In this document: positions 6,137-7,229 of the stretch, in pieces
Layout: each line of letters begins with the position of its first letter
How positions within the stretch are numbered: the first letter of the stretch is position 1
Assembly (NCBI GenBank): GCA_015265235.1
Contig: JABZYJ010000098.1
Location: 1 to 7,229 of the forward strand
Direction: 5' to 3'
Source: Selenomonas sp.
Lineage (GTDB): Bacteria > Bacillota > Negativicutes > Selenomonadales > Selenomonadaceae
DNA length: 7,229 bases
Translations under genes and position numbers: made by a program
The notes under the pieces: generated by a model
What the model saw: the letters and a program-made list of their open reading frames with translations, nothing else
Databases searched by the model: none
Told to the model about the DNA's origin: nothing

Positions 6137-6223
6137 ATGCTTTTTGAAAAGCTATCGCTTCTGATTGCGGCGGCAACGCTCGTAAGAACGGCGTGTCTCA
6201 TCATGGAGATGCGCCGTTTTTGA
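6137..6223 (+). CDS. Putative holin-like toxin peptide (28 aa)
   Basis: A 28-codon ORF, possibly starting one codon earlier at GTG 6134. Residues 3-16, FEKLSLLIAAATLV, match the pattern FExLSLxIAxATLV that I recognise from the small 'putative holin-like toxin' peptides (Hol_Tox type) widespread in Firmicutes. These are about 25-35 residues with one hydrophobic helix, and several relatives belong to type I toxin-antitoxin loci. Here the hydrophobic stretch is about 18 residues, broken by Arg17, and the tail EMRRF is partly basic. The locus has its own extended -10 promoter, a maskable Shine-Dalgarno and a terminator inside the end of the ORF, the compact layout expected of such a gene. No convincing antisense RNA promoter was found, so a complete toxin-antitoxin unit is unproven. 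The Arg inside the helix could mean a degenerate copy. It may also be a non-coding RNA with a chance ORF. Confidence 0.5.
   Translation: MLFEKLSLLIAAATLVRTACLIMEMRRF
6187..6221 (+). terminator. Intrinsic terminator inside the 3' end of the small ORF
   Basis: AACGGCG (6187-6193) pairs with CGCCGTT (6212-6218). Two G-U wobble pairs (TG/TG) and then TCTC/GAGA continue the stem to a 6-base loop, and a run of five T ends at 6221. The stem spans the last eleven codons of the ORF and the T-run leads into its TGA stop, giving a self-contained transcript of about 135 bases. Confidence 0.8.
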
Positions 6224-6241
6224 TTCTGCTGCATGAGCGCA

Positions 6242-6270
6242 TTGCATTTCGCCCGTGCTTTCGGTAGAAT
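6242..6270 (+). promoter_or_regulatory. Probable promoter of the secreted-protein gene
   Basis: TTGCAT (6242-6247) and TAGAAT (6265-6270, five of six matches to TATAAT) are 17 bp apart. The start would be near 6277, about 50 bases before the ATG at 6328. It sits just after the small-ORF terminator, so the next gene appears to be independently transcribed. Confidence 0.6.
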
Positions 6271-6327
6271 GAGGGCAAGGGTGCAGGAAAATAACACACA
6301 CATAGAAGTGTATCAGAGGAGGATTTT

Positions 6328-6984
6328 ATGTCCATCAAAAAGATTCTCATGTCAGCCGTATGCACGGTTTTCCTTCTGGTATCGACAGCATCGGCAGAAA
6401 ACAAAGAGAACACAGAGCCCTGGACAGCACCGCTGGAGGCGGCAATACTTGAAGGGTTCGGCACACGATTCACAATATTACTGCCGCCGATCGAAGCCTA
6501 TCGCATTGGCGTATTTTCGCCGTCCCCCGGTGACGGGTTTGGATTTATCGGGAACACATTCCCCGCCTCAGACAGCACAAGAGAAATCTACCTTGGCATC
6601 ACAAGCGAGAATTTCCCAGCATCGTCTGCGCATAAAACTGCCGCCGACCGTCTCAATGAAAATGTGGACCGCTTTATTGCCAATATGCCTATGCTCAAAT
6701 CAAAATCCTCTCATATCTCCCAAGATATATCCCTGTCACAGGACGGACACCCTGCACGACTGATTCGAATCGCACATGAAAACGAAGCCATTCGACGCGA
6801 CCTTCTCTTTGTTGCTGCCGACAACAGGGAGTGGCGCATTGACATCCTCTATTATATCCAGGAACCACAACAGCGTACACGTATCGATACGATATTCTCC
6901 TCCATAAAAATTGATCGTTCAAATGCAACAGAGCCCGTGATCCACTTCGACGGATTCCAGCCGACAAAATCTTTCGAGGAATAA
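6328..6984 (+). CDS. Secreted protein of unknown function with C-terminal tail motif
   Basis: 218-residue protein I do not recognise. The N-terminus is a clear Sec signal peptide: MSIKK, a hydrophobic core, then likely cleavage after STASA (about residue 23). No lipobox cysteine and no further membrane helix are seen, so it is probably released or periplasmic. The mature part is a single mixed alpha/beta domain. It has an early hydrophobic strand with prolines (FTILLPP), a central helical stretch, an alternating LLFVAADNREWRIDILYYI strand pair, and a closing IDTIFSSIKI. That pattern recalls PsbP/DcrB-like small secreted domains, but this is only a resemblance. The last 13 residues, HFDGFQPTKSFEE (206-218), recur as a diverged copy after the stop codon in the same frame. 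The start is supported by GAGGAGG (6316-6322), 5 bases before the ATG. The gene is visibly more AT-rich than glyS through fsa, suggesting a different origin. Confidence 0.85.
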   Translation: MSIKKILMSAVCTVFLLVSTASAENKENTEPWTAPLEAAILEGFGTRFTILLPPIEAYRIGVFSPSPGDGFGFIGNTFPASDSTREIYLGITSENFPASSAHKTAADRLNENVDRFIANMPMLKSKSSHISQDISLSQDGHPARLIRIAHENEAIRRDLLFVAADNREWRIDILYYIQEPQQRTRIDTIFSSIKIDRSNATEPVIHFDGFQPTKSFEE

Positions 6985-7065
6985 TTCGCCCCCCCGCGCG
7001 CATCGGATGAAAAAGCCGCCATGCACTTTGAAGGATTTCAGCCCATCAAGGATTTTGAACCATAA
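6985..7065 (+). other. In-frame continuation past the stop with a second tail motif
   Basis: Directly after the TAA at 6982-6984 the same frame is open for 26 codons to TAA 7063-7065. It ends in HFEGFQPIKDFEP, identical at 9 of 13 residues to the tail of the upstream protein (HFDGFQPTKSFEE). The two 39-base copies (6943-6981 and 7024-7062) match at 26 bases, and six codons differ only by synonymous third-base changes. This implies that the downstream copy was maintained as protein. With the stop read as a sense codon the protein would be 245 residues. ATG 7021 could start a 14-residue peptide but has no ribosome site. The linker includes a run of seven C (6989-6995). It is best read as the cut-off end of the upstream gene, or as a readthrough extension. 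Confidence 0.6.
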
Positions 7066-7080
7066 TCCTGCAAAATAAAA

Positions 7081-7090
7081 GGAGGCCTCC
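7081..7090 (+). promoter_or_regulatory. Self-complementary ribosome binding site of the SIR2 gene
   Basis: GGAGGCCTCC is a perfect 10-base palindrome. Its first half, GGAGG (7081-7085), is the Shine-Dalgarno for ATG 7092. The site cannot fold tightly on itself (no loop), but two mRNAs could pair here, or CCTCC could compete with ribosome pairing. The spacing from GGAGG to ATG is 6 bases. Confidence 0.55.
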
Positions 7091-7091
7091 C

Positions 7092-7229
7092 ATGGACAAG
7101 ATCGCAAGACTCAAAGAAATCCTGGAGAGCAGCCGTCGTGCGGTCTTCTTCGGCGGGGCGGGCATGTCCACGGAGTCGGGGATCCCCGACTTTCGCAGTG
7201 CGGGCGGGATATACAGCGAGACGCTGCAC
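7092..7229 (+). CDS. NAD-dependent protein deacylase, SIR2 family (N-terminal part; 3' end outside window)
   Basis: Sirtuins remove acyl groups from protein lysines, consuming NAD and releasing nicotinamide and O-acyl-ADP-ribose; the bacterial forms are cytoplasmic. Only the first 46 residues are present and the frame runs off the window end. They include the diagnostic NAD-binding motif GAGMSTESGIPDFRS (residues 22-36), with the GAG loop, Asp33, Phe34 and Arg35 all conserved, after a short amphipathic helix and the first Rossmann strand (AVFFGG). The start ATG is well supported by GGAGG 6 bases upstream. The zinc-binding cysteines, the catalytic histidine and the residues that decide acyl preference lie beyond the window, so substrate class cannot be stated. 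GC-rich codon use returns here, in contrast to the preceding gene. No promoter is obvious in the 26 bases after 7065. Confidence 0.93.
   Translation, partial: MDKIARLKEILESSRRAVFFGGAGMSTESGIPDFRSAGGIYSETLH

Noticed and set aside
6180..6328. Possible antisense antitoxin RNA on the minus strand opposite the small ORF
   Set aside because: I looked for -35/-10 boxes on the minus strand here and found none convincing, so no antitoxin feature is claimed.
6233..6763. 176-codon plus-strand frame overlapping the secreted-protein gene
   Set aside because: Its start lies upstream of the likely promoter, it has no ribosome site, and it overlaps a frame with a clear signal peptide and good ribosome binding site. 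The translation is Ser/Gln/Arg/Pro-rich without motifs.
1..7229. CRISPR arrays, tRNA or rRNA genes, insertion sequences
   Set aside because: No regularly spaced direct repeats, no tRNA cloverleaf with a T-loop GTTCRA signature, and no transposase-like protein were seen.

Overview
The window looks like chromosomal DNA of a high-GC Firmicute of the Negativicutes type, most likely a Selenomonas-like organism. This rests on the separate beta-subunit glycyl-tRNA synthetase, GC-rich codon use with strong GGAGG ribosome binding sites, and the general look of the proteins and intergenic palindromes. It is an inference, not a database match. All genes found lie on the + strand.

Region by region: 1-1497 is the 3' part of glyS, closed by a strong intrinsic terminator. 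1566-5067 holds trpF, trpC, trpB and trpA, the enzymes that turn phosphoribosylanthranilate into tryptophan; trpE, trpG and trpD are absent. trpF sits just behind the glyS terminator with no visible promoter of its own. A good sigma-70-type promoter lies between trpF and trpC and probably drives trpC-trpB-trpA, which are tightly packed (3-nt gap, then an ATGA overlap). 5129-5815 encodes a fructose-6-phosphate aldolase of the FSA type, behind a weak hairpin terminator and probably partly co-transcribed with trpCBA.

The stretch 5816-6136 (about 320 bases) has no conventional gene. It holds a roughly 124-bp imperfect palindromic GC-rich element, a strong hairpin terminator and an extended -10 promoter. 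That promoter leads into a 28-codon ORF (6137-6223) that resembles the small holin-like toxin peptides of Firmicutes. The ORF's Shine-Dalgarno sequence can be hidden in a hairpin, and its 3' end is itself an intrinsic terminator.

From 6328 the base composition becomes clearly more AT-rich across a 218-aa secreted protein of unknown function. After its stop codon the same frame stays open for 26 codons and contains a second, diverged copy of the protein's last 13 residues. This suggests a tail-repeat protein cut short by a nonsense change, or stop readthrough. The window ends inside a SIR2-family NAD-dependent protein deacylase gene starting at 7092.

The core (glyS, trpFCBA, fsa) is ordinary metabolism in an unusual arrangement. 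The most unusual material is between 5816 and 7065: the palindrome, the possible toxin-like peptide locus, and the secreted protein with its duplicated tail.
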